From contig NZ_CP104311.1 in assembly GCF_036864975.1 (NCBI RefSeq), positions 2,545,513 through 2,609,512 of the forward strand: 64,000 nucleotides of DNA, in the 5' to 3' direction. The translations under genes were made by a program, and so were the position numbers. Under the pieces are notes generated by a model, which saw only the letters and a list, made by a program, of their open reading frames with translations, made no database searches and was not told the DNA's origin. This DNA is from Methylococcus capsulatus (GTDB taxonomy: Bacteria > Pseudomonadota > Gammaproteobacteria > Methylococcales > Methylococcaceae). Of the stretch, positions 48,824-59,601 are shown in pieces (position 1 is the first letter of the stretch; the number at the start of each line of letters is the position of its first letter).

Positions 48824-49393
48824 TCATTCTGCTTCGGTACTTGCCTTGAACACCGGCATGGCAGCTTGGAGGTAAAGGATCATCGACCACAGCGTCAGGG
48901 TGGCGGAAACCACTAGCAGCAATTCACCCGTCGTTTTGACCCCAGCGTGCGGTGCGTCCAGACCCAGCAGCAGGAGGGTGATCGCCAGCATCTGGAAGGT
49001 GGTCTTCCATTTGCCCAGGGCGGATACCTCGACCCGTTTCCGCTGTCCGATTTCCGCCATCCATTCGCGCAGAGAGGCGATGGTGATTTCCCTGCCGATG
49101 ATGATGGCAGAGGCTACGGCGATCAACGGCTGGGGTTCGGCCTGCACGATCAGGACCAGAGCGACGGCAACCATCAGCTTGTCGGCCACAGGGTCCAGGA
49201 ATGCACCGAAGCGGGTGGTCAGGCCCAGCCGCCGTGCGAGGTAGCCGTCCAGCCAGTCGGTCACCGCAGCAATCGCGAAAATGATGCCGCAGACGACGTG
49301 GGCGCCGCTCCAGGGCAGGTAGAACAGCACCGCGAGGATCGGGATGAGAGCGATCCTCAGCAGCGTCAGATAAGTGGGCAGGTTGAAGTGCAT
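48824..49393 (-). CDS. pgsA: CDP-diacylglycerol-glycerol-3-phosphate 3-phosphatidyltransferase
   Basis: This membrane enzyme makes phosphatidylglycerophosphate in the phospholipid pathway. It has 189 residues and four or more membrane helices. The CDP-alcohol phosphotransferase motif D-x2-DG-x2-AR-x8-G-x3-D-x3-D is intact (DWLDGYLARRLGLTTRFGAF then LDPVADK) at about residues 46-71. It follows uvrC by three bases, the same order as in E. coli. Confidence 0.95.
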   Translation of the reverse strand: MHFNLPTYLTLLRIALIPILAVLFYLPWSGAHVVCGIIFAIAAVTDWLDGYLARRLGLTTRFGAFLDPVADKLMVAVALVLIVQAEPQPLIAVASAIIIGREITIASLREWMAEIGQRKRVEVSALGKWKTTFQMLAITLLLLGLDAPHAGVKTTGELLLVVSATLTLWSMILYLQAAMPVFKASTEAE

Positions 49394-49396
49394 GGG

Positions 49397-51229
49397 TCAG
49401 GCGCCATGATCGTGGAACAGGTCATAAATCCGCTGAGCCAGTTGCCGGTTGATTCCCTCGACTCGGCTCAGGGCTTCTACGTCGGCGCGGCTGATCTGCC
49501 GTAGGCCGCCGAACTGCCGCAGCAACTGCTGGCGCCGTTTGGGTCCCAATCCCGCGATGGACTGCAGCGGGGAGCGGGTCGCGGCTTTTGCCCGCCGCTG
49601 CCGGTGCCCGGTGATGGCGAAGCGGTGCGCCTCGTCGCGGATGTGCTGGATCAGCAAGGAACCTGGATTGTTGGGTTCGACGACGATGGGGTCGCCGCAG
49701 CCTGTTTGGAACAGGGTCTCCATGCCGGGCTTGCGGTCGGGCCCTTTGGCGATGCCGATTATACGGATATTTCCCACGCCGAGTTCGGCGAGGGCCTGGG
49801 CTGCCGCGTGAACCTGGCCCTTGCCGCCGTCGATGAACAGGATGTCTGGCGCATCGAATTCACCGGCGCGAACTCGCTGGTAGCGGCGCGACAACGCCTG
49901 GGCCATGGCCGCATAGTCGTCGCCGCCGGTAATGCCTTCGATGTTGAAGCGGCGGTAGGCCGATTTCAGCGGGCCGTTGCGGTCGAACACCACACAAGAC
50001 GCAACGGTCTGGTCTCCCTGGGTATGGCTGATGTCGAAACATTCCATGCGGTTGGGCGGCTCGGCGAGACCCAGCATTTCGGTCAGATGCCGCAGGCGAT
50101 CGGCGATGTTCTGCTGGCTGGCCAGCTTGGTTTTCAGCGCATATTCAGCGTTGGCACAGGCCAGCTCCATGCGCCTGGCGCGCTCGCCCCGCAGCCGCCA
50201 GGAAATCTTGACGCCGCGCCCGGCCTGCTGTCCGAGCACGGCCTCGAACAGCTCGCGTTCGCGGATCTCGTGGCTCAGCAGCAGTTCGCGCGGGATCTCC
50301 TTGTCCAGGTAGAACTGGGGAATGAAGGCCTCTAGTACGGCTGCCGCGTCGTGTTCGTCCTGCATTCTCGGGAAAAAGCTGCGGTCGCCGATCTGCTGCC
50401 CGTTGCGGATGAACACGACGTGGACGCAGCCGAGATTGCCCCTGATGGCGCAGGCGATCATGTCGAGATCCCCCTGCTCGCCGGCGACGAGTTGCTTCGC
50501 CAGTACGGTCCGAAGGTTGGAAATCTGGTCGCGGAAGCGCGCCGCCTTTTCGAACTCGAGGCGCTGGGCGGCTTGTTCCATGCGCTGGGCGAGCCGGTCG
50601 ATCAGTGCTTCGCCTCGGCCTTCGAGGAACAACAAGGTGTTGGCGACGTCCTCGCCGTAAGTGTCCGGCCCGACCAGTCCTACGCAAGGGCCGGTGCAGC
50701 GCTCGATCTGGTATTGCAGGCAGGGCCGGGTGCGGTTGGCGAAATACGAATCCTCGCATTGCCGGACTGGGAAGATTTTCTGCAGGGTTTTCAGGCTGTC
50801 GCGCACCGCGGCGGCGCTTGGGAAGGGTCCGAAGAAGCGCCCCGGCCGCGCCCGGCTGCCGCGATGGAAGGCCAGCCGCGGGAATTCCTGGTGGGTGGAG
50901 ACGTAGATGTAAGGATAGCTTTTGTCGTCGCGCAGGTTGATGTTGTAGCGCGGCTTATGGCGTTTGATGAGCTGGTTTTCGAGCAGCAATGCCTCGCCTT
51001 CGGTGCGGGTTACGGTGACCTCAATCGCCTGCACCCGGGCCACCATCGCGTTCTGCTTGGGCGAGCTGGCGCGTTGAGCGAAGTGGCTGGCCACACGCTT
51101 CTTCAGGTTCTTCGCCTTGCCGACGTAGATCACCTCGCCGTTCCGATCCAGCATCTTGTAGACGCCGGGCGCACCGGTGAGGGTGGCGAGGAAGGTCTTG
51201 ATGTCGAAAGCCGCTGCCGCGGTGCTCAT
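49397..51229 (-). CDS. uvrC: Excinuclease ABC subunit C
   Basis: This nuclease makes both cuts in nucleotide-excision repair. It has 610 residues. The N-terminal GIY-YIG domain is seen in [25 protein letters not shown], followed by the cysteine motif ([17 protein letters not shown]), a UVR motif near residues 205-240, the RNase H-like domain with [10 protein letters not shown], and C-terminal helix-hairpin-helix repeats ([34 protein letters not shown]). It is divergent from secA. Confidence 0.96.
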   Translation of the reverse strand: MSTAAAAFDIKTFLATLTGAPGVYKMLDRNGEVIYVGKAKNLKKRVASHFAQRASSPKQNAMVARVQAIEVTVTRTEGEALLLENQLIKRHKPRYNINLRDDKSYPYIYVSTHQEFPRLAFHRGSRARPGRFFGPFPSAAAVRDSLKTLQKIFPVRQCEDSYFANRTRPCLQYQIERCTGPCVGLVGPDTYGEDVANTLLFLEGRGEALIDRLAQRMEQAAQRLEFEKAARFRDQISNLRTVLAKQLVAGEQGDLDMIACAIRGNLGCVHVVFIRNGQQIGDRSFFPRMQDEHDAAAVLEAFIPQFYLDKEIPRELLLSHEIRERELFEAVLGQQAGRGVKISWRLRGERARRMELACANAEYALKTKLASQQNIADRLRHLTEMLGLAEPPNRMECFDISHTQGDQTVASCVVFDRNGPLKSAYRRFNIEGITGGDDYAAMAQALSRRYQRVRAGEFDAPDILFIDGGKGQVHAAAQALAELGVGNIRIIGIAKGPDRKPGMETLFQTGCGDPIVVEPNNPGSLLIQHIRDEAHRFAITGHRQRRAKAATRSPLQSIAGLGPKRRQQLLRQFGGLRQISRADVEALSRVEGINRQLAQRIYDLFHDHGA

Positions 51230-51262
51230 GGTGGAGGTAAGCGTGGGAGATTGCCGTTATTC

Positions 51263-51268
51263 ATTATA
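51263..51268 (-). promoter_or_regulatory. -10 element for uvrC
   Basis: A perfect TATAAT on the minus strand lies 34 bases before the uvrC start, within the 165-base region between uvrC and secA. No good -35 is seen at the right distance. Confidence 0.45.
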
Positions 51269-51329
51269 CCTTCGCAGCATACCTCCGCAGCCGCTTTACC
51301 CGTTCGCACACCGGCCTACTCCCTGCATT

Positions 51330-51358
51330 TTTCCAGGGGTTGGGTTTTGCGGTATCAT
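51330..51358 (+). promoter_or_regulatory. Possible secA promoter
   Basis: A -35-like TTTCCA (51330-51335) and a -10-like TATCAT (51353-51358) are separated by 17 bases, 36 bases before the secA ATG. The matches are partial. Confidence 0.35.
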
Positions 51359-51394
51359 GCACGGATTACGTTTTTGTCCGGAATTCACCCAATC

Positions 51395-54115
51395 ATGCTT
51401 GGCAAGCTTGTCAGAAAAGTCGTCGGCAGCCGCAACGACCGAATCATCAAACGCAAGAGGCGGCTGGTCAAGAAGATCAACCAGCTCGAACCTACGATTG
51501 CGTCGCTGAGCGACGAGGCATTGGGACGGAAGACCGTGGAATTCCGGGAGCGGCTGAGTCGCGGTGAGGCGCTCGACGACCTGCTGGTGGAAGCTTTCGC
51601 AGTGGTGAGGGAGGCTTCGCGGCGCGTGCTGAACATGCGTCATTTCGATGTTCAGCTGATCGGCGCCATGGTGCTGAACGACGGGAAGATCGCCGAGATG
51701 AAAACCGGCGAAGGCAAGACCTTGGTCGCTACCCTGGCCGCCTATCTCAACGCCCTGCCAGGCAAAGGCTGCCATGTGGTGACAGTGAACGATTATCTGG
51801 CGCGGCGCGACGCCGAGTGGATGGGCAAACTTTACGGTTTTCTGGGTTTGAGCACCGGCGTCATCGTCAGCAATCTGGACCAGGAACAGCGCCGTCGGGC
51901 CTATGCCTGCGATATTACCTACGGCACCAACAACGAATTCGGCTTCGACTACCTGCGTGACAACATGGCGTTCAGCCTGGATCAGCGGGTGCAGCGCGAT
52001 CCGTTTTTCGCGATCGTCGACGAAGTGGACTCCATTCTCATCGACGAGGCGCGAACCCCTCTGATCATCTCGGGTCCGACCGAAGATCGCAGTGACCTCT
52101 ATCACAAAGTCAACACCCTGATTCCTCATCTGACCCGCCAGGAAACGGAGGGCGGCCCCGGCGATTATTGGGTGGACGAGAAAGCCCGCCAGGTTTATCT
52201 GACGGAGAGCGGCCACGAGACCATCGAGCGGCTGATGGTGGAACAGGGGTTGATCGGTGCCGACGAAAGCCTCTACGATGCCGTCAACATCCGACTCATG
52301 CACTACATCAACGCCGCACTGAAAGCACATGCGCTCTTTCAGCGCGATGTGGACTATATCGTGCGCGACGGGCAGGTCATCATCGTCGACGAATTCACGG
52401 GCCGCGCCATGCCCGGCCGGCGCTGGTCGGAGGGGTTGCACCAGGCGGTGGAGGCGAAGGAAAACGTTCCGGTGCACAACGAGAACCAGACGCTGGCCTC
52501 GATCACCTTTCAGAATTACTTCCGCCTTTACGAAAAACTGGCGGGCATGACCGGTACGGCGGACACCGAGGCGGCCGAGTTCCACCAGATCTATGGCCTC
52601 GAGGTGGTCATGGTTCCGCCGAACCGGCCGATGATCCGGAACGACATGGGGGATCTGGTCTATCTCACCGCCCGCGAGAAATTCGCTGCAATCGTCGAGG
52701 ACATCAAGTATTGCGTCGAACACGGCAAGCCGGTGCTGGTCGGCACCACGTCGATCGAGAACTCGGAACTGCTGTCCGGCATCCTGCGCCAGGCCGGCGT
52801 GCCGCATCAGGTGCTCAACGCCAAGCATCATGAGCAGGAAGCTCACATCATCGCCCAGGCCGGCCGGCCGGGAGCGGTCACCATCGCCACCAACATGGCC
52901 GGGCGAGGTACGGACATCGTGCTGGGAGGCAGTCTTGAAGAGGATCTGGCTCATGCCGATCCCGCCATGGCCGAGCGGATCAAGGCGGAGTGGCAGCAAC
53001 GCCATGATGCCGCCGTGGCCGCCGGTGGTCTCCATGTTATCGGCTCCGAGCGCCATGAATCGCGCCGCATCGACAACCAGCTGCGCGGCCGTTCCGGACG
53101 TCAGGGGGATCCCGGCTCCAGCCGCTTCTATCTTTCTCTGGAAGATCCCCTCATGCGCATATTCGCTTCCGACCGGGTGGCGGTGCTCATGCAACGCCTC
53201 GGTATGAAGGAAGGGGAGTCGATCGAACATCCGTGGGTGACCCGCGCCATCGAGAACGCTCAGCGCAAGGTGGAAGCGCGCAATTTCGACATCCGCAAGC
53301 AGTTGCTGGAATACGACAACGTCGCCAACGATCAGCGCAAGGTGATCTACCACATGCGCACCGAACTGATGCGGGCCGACGACATTTCCAAGACCATCGA
53401 GGATATCCGCCACGATGTGATTGGCCGCATGTTCGCCGAACACATACCTCCGCACAGCCTCGAGGAACAGTGGGATGTCCGGGGCTTGGAGGAGGTGATC
53501 GAGCGCGAGATCGGCTTGAGCCTGCCGATACGGCGATGGCTGGAGGATGAGCCCGACCTCCATGAGGAGAGCTTACTGGATCGCATCATTCAAGAGGCCG
53601 ATGCAGCTTACGCCGCCAAGGTCGAAGCGATCGGACCGCAGGTCATGCGTCATTTCGAGAAGTCGGTGATGCTGCAGGTACTCGACAACGCATGGAAAGA
53701 GCATCTGGCCTCGATGGACCATCTGCGCCAAGGAATCCATCTGCGCGGCTACGCCCAGAAGGATCCCAAGCAGGAATACAAGCGGGAAGCCTTCGAGATG
53801 TTCACCGGCATGCTCGACAGCATCAAGCAGGAAGTGGTTGGCATCGTCTCCCGCGTTCAGGTCCATTCCGAGGAAGAAGTCCAGGAGATGGAGGAGCAGG
53901 GCCGCCAGCCGCAGGAAATGCAGTTCCAACATGCCGAGGTCAGCGCTCTGACCCTCGAAGAACCTGCCGCCGCACCGCCGGAAGAATCCGAAGGCTATGC
54001 GATTCCTGAAGGTCCGCGGCCTTTCGTTCGTTCCGGCGAAAAGATCGGCCGCAACGATCCTTGCCCTTGCGGTTCCGGGAAAAAATACAAGCAGTGCCAT
54101 GGCCGCCTCGCCTGA
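51395..54115 (+). CDS. secA: Preprotein translocase ATPase SecA
   Basis: This is the ATP-driven motor of the Sec export channel, 906 residues. The Walker A motif [13 protein letters not shown] lies near residue 105, the DEAD-box-type [19 protein letters not shown] is near 210-230, [14 protein letters not shown] is near 505, and the C-terminal zinc site [16 protein letters not shown] binds SecB and zinc. ATG 51395 gives the usual start [16 protein letters not shown]; the frame is open for 348 codons upstream inside uvrC's antisense. argJ overlaps its end by 17 bases. Confidence 0.97.
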   Translation: MLGKLVRKVVGSRNDRIIKRKRRLVKKINQLEPTIASLSDEALGRKTVEFRERLSRGEALDDLLVEAFAVVREASRRVLNMRHFDVQLIGAMVLNDGKIAEMKTGEGKTLVATLAAYLNALPGKGCHVVTVNDYLARRDAEWMGKLYGFLGLSTGVIVSNLDQEQRRRAYACDITYGTNNEFGFDYLRDNMAFSLDQRVQRDPFFAIVDEVDSILIDEARTPLIISGPTEDRSDLYHKVNTLIPHLTRQETEGGPGDYWVDEKARQVYLTESGHETIERLMVEQGLIGADESLYDAVNIRLMHYINAALKAHALFQRDVDYIVRDGQVIIVDEFTGRAMPGRRWSEGLHQAVEAKENVPVHNENQTLASITFQNYFRLYEKLAGMTGTADTEAAEFHQIYGLEVVMVPPNRPMIRNDMGDLVYLTAREKFAAIVEDIKYCVEHGKPVLVGTTSIENSELLSGILRQAGVPHQVLNAKHHEQEAHIIAQAGRPGAVTIATNMAGRGTDIVLGGSLEEDLAHADPAMAERIKAEWQQRHDAAVAAGGLHVIGSERHESRRIDNQLRGRSGRQGDPGSSRFYLSLEDPLMRIFASDRVAVLMQRLGMKEGESIEHPWVTRAIENAQRKVEARNFDIRKQLLEYDNVANDQRKVIYHMRTELMRADDISKTIEDIRHDVIGRMFAEHIPPHSLEEQWDVRGLEEVIEREIGLSLPIRRWLEDEPDLHEESLLDRIIQEADAAYAAKVEAIGPQVMRHFEKSVMLQVLDNAWKEHLASMDHLRQGIHLRGYAQKDPKQEYKREAFEMFTGMLDSIKQEVVGIVSRVQVHSEEEVQEMEEQGRQPQEMQFQHAEVSALTLEEPAAAPPEESEGYAIPEGPRPFVRSGEKIGRNDPCPCGSGKKYKQCHGRLA

Positions 54116-55325
54116 GGACAGAAAGCTGGCAGACATCCGCCTCTTTCCGATAGCCGGGATTCGTTTGGGTACGGCAGCGGCGGCCATCAAGCAAGTCGGC
54201 CGCGACGACGTGCTGCTCATCGAAATGGCGGAAGGTTCGGCCTGCGCGGCCGTATTCACCCGGAATGCCTTCTGCGCGGCGCCGGTTTCCTTAGCGCGCG
54301 AGCATTTGCGGCAGGCACCGCGCTGGCTGCTGGTGAATTCCGGCAACGCCAATGCCGGTACCGGGGCGCGAGGTCTGGCGGATGCTCGAGCGAGCTGCGA
54401 GGCGGTCGCAGCGCTTGTCGGGGGACCCGCCGAGCGGGTCATGCCCTTTTCCACCGGGGTGATCGGTGAATATCTGCCGCTCGATAAGATCCGCGCCGCC
54501 TTGCCAAAAGCCTACGAGACTCTGTCGGAGGAAGGCTGGGATAAGGCCGCCCGCGCCATCATGACCACTGATACCCGCCCTAAGAAGGCGACACGCAGAA
54601 TCGATATCGAAGGCTATCCCATATTCGTGTCCGGTATCGCCAAGGGCGCCGGCATGATCCACCCCGACATGGCCACCATGCTGGCCTTCGTCGCCACCGA
54701 TGCCCGGATCGGGGCCGGGCTGTTGCAGAGCGTTCTCGAGCAGGCGGTGAACCGCTCCTTCAATTGCATCACCGTCGATGGTGATACCTCGACCAATGAC
54801 GCCTGCGTGCTGATGGCGAGCCAGCGCTCGGAAGCATCGCCGATCGAGCCGGGGAGTGCGCATCTGAGGGCCTTTCAGTCCGCCGTGGACGCGGTGCTCG
54901 AGGAGCTGGCCGAAGCGATCGTCCGTGATGGGGAGGGCGCCACCAAATTCATTCGCATCCTGGTCGAAGAAGCGGCCTCGGAAGACGAAGCCAGGCTGGT
55001 CGGGAAGACCATCGCGCATTCGCCCCTGGTAAAGACCGCCTTCTTCGCGAGTGATCCCAATTGGGGCCGCATTCTGGCGGCAGTCGGACGGGCGGGGTGT
55101 AAGGATCTGGACATTTCGCGGGTGGCGATCTGGCTGGACGAGGTCCGAATCGTTGCCGGTGGGGGGCGCGACAGCGACTATACCGAGGCGCGTGGTGTCG
55201 CCGTGATGCAGCGGCCGGAGATCACCGTGCGTGTATCCTTGGGCAGGGGGCAGGCGTCCGCACGCATCATGACTTGCGATTTGTCTTTCGATTACGTTCG
55301 TATCAACGCTGAGTACCGGACCTGA
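54099..55325 (+). CDS. argJ: Bifunctional glutamate N-acetyltransferase/ornithine acetyltransferase
   Basis: This enzyme recycles the acetyl group in arginine synthesis. The 408-residue precursor cleaves itself before the Thr in [10 protein letters not shown], which is intact, as are the [10 protein letters not shown] and FSTGVIGE motifs. The C-terminus ([10 protein letters not shown]) is typical. The ATG at 54099 lies inside the end of secA (17-base overlap); an in-frame ATG 34 codons upstream would extend only into secA-coding DNA. Confidence 0.96.
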   Translation: MAASPEDRKLADIRLFPIAGIRLGTAAAAIKQVGRDDVLLIEMAEGSACAAVFTRNAFCAAPVSLAREHLRQAPRWLLVNSGNANAGTGARGLADARASCEAVAALVGGPAERVMPFSTGVIGEYLPLDKIRAALPKAYETLSEEGWDKAARAIMTTDTRPKKATRRIDIEGYPIFVSGIAKGAGMIHPDMATMLAFVATDARIGAGLLQSVLEQAVNRSFNCITVDGDTSTNDACVLMASQRSEASPIEPGSAHLRAFQSAVDAVLEELAEAIVRDGEGATKFIRILVEEAASEDEARLVGKTIAHSPLVKTAFFASDPNWGRILAAVGRAGCKDLDISRVAIWLDEVRIVAGGGRDSDYTEARGVAVMQRPEITVRVSLGRGQASARIMTCDLSFDYVRINAEYRT

Positions 55326-55362
55326 AGCTCCGTTGACACCTTCCGGCAACAAGGAGATTCGC

Positions 55363-56283
55363 GTGGCCGTCGGCGTCGTCGAAGATGCCGGCGGCCGCAT
55401 ATTGATCGCACGACGGCCGGCCGAAGCGGATCAAGGCGGCCTGTGGGAGTTCCCCGGCGGCAAGATCGAGCCCGGCGAGACGCCGTTCGATACCCTGCGC
55501 CGCGAGTTGATGGAGGAGACGGGCATCGCCGTGGCTGGCGCCGAACCGATGCTGGTGGTTCGCCACAACTATCCCTCCCGGCGGGTCGTCCTGGATATCT
55601 GGCGGGTTCGGCGGTTTTCCGGTGTCGCGCGCGGCTGTCTGGGACAGCCCGTCCGCTGGGTCTGCCCCGATGAACTGGTCGATTTCCAGTTTCCGGCGGC
55701 GAACCGTTTCATCGTAACGGCGGCTCGGCTGCCGTACCACTACCCGATCGTGGATGATGCAGCGGGCGGTCTCACGGCCATGCGCCGCCAGTTCCGGCGC
55801 CTGGTAGCCGAAGGCTATTCGCTGATCCAGTTGCGGGCGAAGGCGCTGTCGCCGACGGACTTCCGCGCGTTCGCGCGGGAATGCCTGGACTACTGTGCTG
55901 ATGATCATACTCGACTGATTTTGAACGCCGAACCGGAACTGGCAGTCGAGCTCGGTGCCGCCGGCGTTCATCTAACCAGCGCGCGCTTGAACAGCCTCGA
56001 TTCAAGGCCGCTGGACGAGCGATTCTGGGTCGCCGCTTCGTGTCACGATGTGAGCGAACTGGAAAAGGCGGAATCTCTGCAACTGGATTTCGCCGTCTTC
56101 GGTCCCGTGTTGCCGACCGGGTCCCATCCGGGGTCGGCCCCATTGGGCTGGGAGCATTTCTCCCGATGTCTCCAAGCCGTCAACCTCCCGGTCTATGCAT
56201 TGGGCGGAATGGCGTTAAGGCATCTCGCTCGCGCCAGATCGGCCGGAGCCTGGGGGATAGCCGGTATTCGGGGATTTCTGTGA
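55363..56283 (+). CDS. Nudix hydrolase fused to a thiamine-phosphate-synthase-like domain
   Basis: This is a fusion of a MutT-like Nudix hydrolase (residues about 1-130, Nudix box GGKIEPGETPFDTLRRELME and ETGI) and a ThiE/TenI-like domain (about 145-306, LIQLRAKALSPTDFRAFA, VHLTSARLNSLD and ALGGM). Similar fusions are known in gammaproteobacteria after argJ. The TenI-like half may not make thiamine phosphate. The GTG start at 55363 has AAGGAG 6 bases upstream, which is better than the TTG at 55333. Confidence 0.9.
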   Translation: MAVGVVEDAGGRILIARRPAEADQGGLWEFPGGKIEPGETPFDTLRRELMEETGIAVAGAEPMLVVRHNYPSRRVVLDIWRVRRFSGVARGCLGQPVRWVCPDELVDFQFPAANRFIVTAARLPYHYPIVDDAAGGLTAMRRQFRRLVAEGYSLIQLRAKALSPTDFRAFARECLDYCADDHTRLILNAEPELAVELGAAGVHLTSARLNSLDSRPLDERFWVAASCHDVSELEKAESLQLDFAVFGPVLPTGSHPGSAPLGWEHFSRCLQAVNLPVYALGGMALRHLARARSAGAWGIAGIRGFL

Positions 56284-56310
56284 TCACGATGCTCCATCAA
56301 AGTGCAATTG

Positions 56311-56325
56311 GCACTATGATAGTGC
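56311..56325. promoter_or_regulatory. NtrC-like binding site upstream of glnA
   Basis: The dyad GCACTA-TGA-TAGTGC matches the NtrC site pattern TGCACY-N5-GGTGCA closely in its outer bases and lies about 130 bases before the glnA ATG. Nitrogen control of glnA by NtrC is well known. No clear sigma-54 -24/-12 pair was found, however. Confidence 0.5.
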
Positions 56326-56389
56326 GCCATTCGAAACGAATGGCACTTAACTCGGGCGTAAAATCAAGAAGATAATTGCCCGGTACCCT

Positions 56390-56398
56390 TGGTATAAT
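56390..56398 (+). promoter_or_regulatory. Extended -10 promoter for glnA
   Basis: TGGTATAAT is an extended -10 element (TG-N-TATAAT) lying 52 bases before the glnA ATG. No good -35 is seen, as expected for the extended -10 type. GGAGGAGA at 56433-56440 is a strong ribosome-binding site. Confidence 0.55.
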
Positions 56399-56450
56399 TC
56401 CTGTTTAGTTCTTGAGTTACCCAATCCTAGCTGGAGGAGACGACTTTACT

Positions 56451-57860
56451 ATGACACCGAAAGACGTATTGCAAATTATCAAGGAAAAGGAAGTCCGCTA
56501 CGTGGACCTGCGTTTCGCCGACACCCGCGGCAAAGAACAGCACGTGACGGTTCCTGCTTCGACGATCGATGAGGCCGCCTTTGAAGAGGGCAAGATGTTC
56601 GACGGTTCCTCGATCGCCGGATGGAAAGGCATCAACGAGTCCGACATGATTCTGATGCCGGATGCGTCCACTGCAGTCATGGATCCGTTCTTCGATGATC
56701 CGACGCTGATCCTCCGTTGCGACATCGTCGAACCGGCCACCATGCAGGGTTATGAGCGCGATCCGCGCTCTATCGCCAAGCGGGCCGAAGCCTACATGAA
56801 GTCCACCGGCATCGCCGATACCGCGCTGTTCGGGCCCGAAAACGAGTTCTTCATCTTCGACGACGTCCGCTGGGGCGCCAATATGTCCGGCTCGTTCTAC
56901 AAGGTCGATTCCGAAGAAGCAGGCTGGAACTCGGAAAAGGTCTATGAAGACGGCAACATCGGTCACCGTCCCGGGGTGAAGGGAGGCTACTTCCCGGTGC
57001 CACCAGTCGATTCCTTCCAGGATTTGCGTTCCGCCATGTGCAACACGCTGGAGGACATGGGAATGGCCGTGGAAGTTCATCACCACGAAGTGGCTACCGC
57101 CGGTCAGTGTGAAATCGGCGTCCGTTGCAACACGCTGGTGAAAAAGGCCGACGAGGTACTGCTGCTCAAATATGCCGTCCAGAACGTGGCGCATGCCTAT
57201 GGCAAGACCGCCACCTTCATGCCGAAACCCCTGGTCGGCGATAACGGTAACGGCATGCACGTTCACCAGTCCCTGGCGAAAGACGGCAAGAATCTCTTCA
57301 GCGGCGACCTTTACGGCGGGCTGTCCGAAACCGCGTTGTACTATATCGGCGGTATCATCAAGCATGCCAAGGCCTTGAACGCGTTCTGCAATGCCTCCAC
57401 CAACAGCTACAAGCGTCTGGTACCCGGCTTCGAAGCGCCGGTCATGCTGGCTTACTCCGCCCGTAACCGTTCGGCTTCCATCCGTATCCCCTACGTGATG
57501 AACCCGAAGGCCCGTCGCATCGAAGTCCGTTTCCCGGATTCCACTGCGAATCCTTACCTTGCGTTCGCGGCGATGCTGATGGCCGGTCTCGACGGCATCC
57601 AGAACAAGATCCATCCGGGCGATGCCATGGACAAGGATCTGTACGATCTGCCGCCGGAAGAAGAGAAGGCCATTCCTCAGGTGTGCTATTCCTTCGATCA
57701 GGCCTTGGAAGCGCTGGACAAGGATCGCGAGTTCCTCACCCGTGGTGGTGTCTTCACCGATGACATGATCGATGCTTACCTCGACCTGAAAGGTCAGGAA
57801 GTGACCCGCCTGCGGATGAGTACTCATCCGGTCGAGTTCGATATGTATTACAGCCTGTAA
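56451..57860 (+). CDS. glnA: Glutamine synthetase, type I
   Basis: This is the central enzyme of ammonium assimilation, 469 residues, the exact typical length for type I-beta. The N-terminal [16 protein letters not shown], the ATP-binding [16 protein letters not shown] and the tyrosine adenylylation site in [10 protein letters not shown] are intact, so regulation by GlnE is likely. An NtrC-like site and an extended -10 lie upstream. It ends at a strong hairpin. Confidence 0.97.
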   Translation: MTPKDVLQIIKEKEVRYVDLRFADTRGKEQHVTVPASTIDEAAFEEGKMFDGSSIAGWKGINESDMILMPDASTAVMDPFFDDPTLILRCDIVEPATMQGYERDPRSIAKRAEAYMKSTGIADTALFGPENEFFIFDDVRWGANMSGSFYKVDSEEAGWNSEKVYEDGNIGHRPGVKGGYFPVPPVDSFQDLRSAMCNTLEDMGMAVEVHHHEVATAGQCEIGVRCNTLVKKADEVLLLKYAVQNVAHAYGKTATFMPKPLVGDNGNGMHVHQSLAKDGKNLFSGDLYGGLSETALYYIGGIIKHAKALNAFCNASTNSYKRLVPGFEAPVMLAYSARNRSASIRIPYVMNPKARRIEVRFPDSTANPYLAFAAMLMAGLDGIQNKIHPGDAMDKDLYDLPPEEEKAIPQVCYSFDQALEALDKDREFLTRGGVFTDDMIDAYLDLKGQEVTRLRMSTHPVEFDMYYSL

Positions 57861-57881
57861 GGCGGGCTGAAGCAGTGGATG

Positions 57882-57914
57882 ACCCGCCGCCTTCCGGGGC
57901 CCGGCGGGTTCTTC
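57882..57914 (+). terminator. Terminator after glnA
   Basis: The stem ACCCGCCG (57882-57889) and CGGCGGGT (57902-57909) with a 12-base loop is followed by TCTTC. It lies 21 bases after the glnA stop. Confidence 0.7.
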
Positions 57915-58018
57915 CCATCGGCGCTGATTTCCAGCGGGAAAATGCGTCGCGTCACTGCCGGTGCGAACGGCGCTGCTTCCGGACAGGATTTCATGCCGGC
58001 GTCAGATGTGATGTGGTG

Positions 58019-58052
58019 AGGCAAGACCGGCCGAAGCATGGTCTTGCCTTTT
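58019..58052 (+). terminator. Hairpin between glnA and tRNA-Cys
   Basis: A perfect 10-bp stem (AGGCAAGACC, 11-base loop, GGTCTTGCCT) is followed by TTT on the plus strand. It lies just after the 3' end of tRNA-Cys on the minus strand and could end transcripts from both sides. Confidence 0.65.
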
Positions 58053-58065
58053 GGGGAGTTAAAGA

Positions 58066-58139
58066 TGGAGGCTGAGGTCGGAATCGAACCGGCATAGACG
58101 GATTTGCAATCCGCAGCATAACCACTCTGCCACTCAGCC
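58066..58139 (-). tRNA. tRNA-Cys (anticodon GCA)
   Basis: A 74-base tRNA with acceptor stem GGCTGAG/CTCAGCC, the anticodon loop TTGCAAA giving GCA (cysteine), a GTTCGATTC T-loop and an encoded CCA end. It follows tRNA-Gly on the same strand, with a hairpin between. Confidence 0.96.
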
Positions 58140-58153
58140 TCTGAAGCCAAAGC

Positions 58154-58183
58154 AAAAAGCCGCGATCACAAACGCGGCTTTTT
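58154..58183. terminator. Hairpin with T-runs between the two tRNA genes
   Basis: The stem AAGCCGCG/CGCGGCTT with an 8-base loop has A- and T-runs on the two sides, so it could be a bidirectional terminator. It lies in the spacer of the tRNA pair, so some transcripts may stop before tRNA-Cys. Confidence 0.65.
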
Positions 58184-58193
58184 CCGAAAGCGA

Positions 58194-58269
<76 letters not shown>

Positions 58270-58283
58270 ATCTGATTTTGCAA

Positions 58284-58311
58284 ATTATACCGGTCGTGAA
58301 TGGGATGTCAA
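58284..58311 (-). promoter_or_regulatory. Consensus promoter of the tRNA-Gly/tRNA-Cys unit
   Basis: On the minus strand a perfect TTGACA (58306-58311) and a perfect TATAAT (58284-58289) are separated by 16 bases, 14 bases before the 5' end of tRNA-Gly. This is the best sigma-70 promoter in the window. Confidence 0.85.
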
Positions 58312-58393
58312 CAAACTTTATTCGGCCGCTCCGCTGACTCCACACTCTGCTACCATCTCGGTCCATTCTCAAGACGTCTTCCTGCCACTCCTC

Positions 58394-59419
58394 ATGACTG
58401 ACGACACCTGTCGTGATACCGCTCGGATTTCTCTGGCCCATGGTAACGGCGGCCGCTTGATGCGGGAAATCATCGAAGAAATTTTCGCTTTCCACCTCGG
58501 CCAGCAAGAACTGGATACTGCGGCCGATGCGGTAAGGCTGCCGCTGGACACCGGGAGCGACGAGTGGATGATCACCACGGACGGTTTCACCGTAGAGCCC
58601 CTGGAGTTCCCCGGTGGTGACGTCGGGAGTCTCGCGGTACATGGTACTGTCAACGACCTCGCCGTGTCCGGGGCAGTGCCACGCTTCCTCAGCCTCAACG
58701 TTTTCATCGAGGAGGGGCTGGATATCGCGATTCTCGGGCGGATCGTTGCATCCATGGCACGAGCCTGCGCAGATTGTGGTGTCAGGGTGTTGGCCGGGGA
58801 TACCAAGGTAGTCCGGCGGGGACAGGGTGGCGGGCTCTATCTGGCGACCACCGGCATAGGGCGCCGGCGGCCGGGCGTCGATCTGGGCTTGCACCGTGTT
58901 CGCCCGGGTGACCGGGTGATCGTGAGCGGTCCGGTGGGGGATCATGGCGCCGCCGTCCTGCTGGCCCGGGAGCAGTTCGGTTTGTCTGGCAACCTCCGCT
59001 CCGACGCCGGGAGCGTTCTGCCGATTGCCGACATTCTGCTCGGCTTTCCAGGGCTGCGTTTCATGCGAGATCCCACCCGTGGCGGCGTGGCGACCGTCTC
59101 ACACGAGATTGCCCGCGCCGTCGGGGCGACCGTTCGCCTCATCGAACGGGATGTGCCGGTCCGGCCGGAAGTCCGCAGTGTATGTGAGATTCTGGGTTAC
59201 GATCCTTATTACCTGGCCTGCGAAGGAAGAGTCGTGGCTGTGGTCGATGCTGCAGCCGCGACAGATGCGCTCGCAGCGCTCCATCGTGGCGGATTCCCGG
59301 AAGCAAGCATTGCGGGCACGATCGAGGCGGGTGCGCCGCGAGTTGTTCTTAAGACTTCCCTCGGCGGTGAAAGAATCCTCCCGGAGCTCGAAGACGATCC
59401 GCTGCCCCGCATTTGCTGA
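58394..59419 (+). CDS. hypE: Hydrogenase maturation protein HypE
   Basis: HypE makes the cyanide ligand of [NiFe] hydrogenases from the carbamoyl group delivered by HypF. It has 341 residues of the AIRS/PurM-like fold: LAHGNGGRLMREI, DSGTDE-like (LPLDTGSDEWMITTDGFTVEPL), and GDTKVVRRG. The C-terminal PRIC with terminal Cys, which carries the thiocyanate, is present. Other hyp genes and hydrogenase genes are not in the window, so the gene may be the last of a set elsewhere or stand alone. Confidence 0.94.
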   Translation: MTDDTCRDTARISLAHGNGGRLMREIIEEIFAFHLGQQELDTAADAVRLPLDTGSDEWMITTDGFTVEPLEFPGGDVGSLAVHGTVNDLAVSGAVPRFLSLNVFIEEGLDIAILGRIVASMARACADCGVRVLAGDTKVVRRGQGGGLYLATTGIGRRRPGVDLGLHRVRPGDRVIVSGPVGDHGAAVLLAREQFGLSGNLRSDAGSVLPIADILLGFPGLRFMRDPTRGGVATVSHEIARAVGATVRLIERDVPVRPEVRSVCEILGYDPYYLACEGRVVAVVDAAAATDALAALHRGGFPEASIAGTIEAGAPRVVLKTSLGGERILPELEDDPLPRIC

Positions 59420-59601
59420 TCCGGCGAAAGGCAGCCGTTTGTCCAAGACGCCTCGATTGTGTCTTGCCGCGTTTTGTCGATAATGCCTCAACGCCGTCCG
59501 GTTCCGGTGCCGGCAGGGTGAGGCGCGGTCCGGTCGGCCGCCCCCTTTCATGGGTGGACCGTCGTCGGCATCTGCGGGATAAGCATTCGAGAAGAACAAA
59601 C

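Noticed and set aside
51296-53563. Long open frame of 755 codons opposite secA
   Set aside because: It mirrors the codon structure of secA in a GC-rich genome, has no ribosome-binding site and reads as low-information sequence. secA on the other strand is certain.
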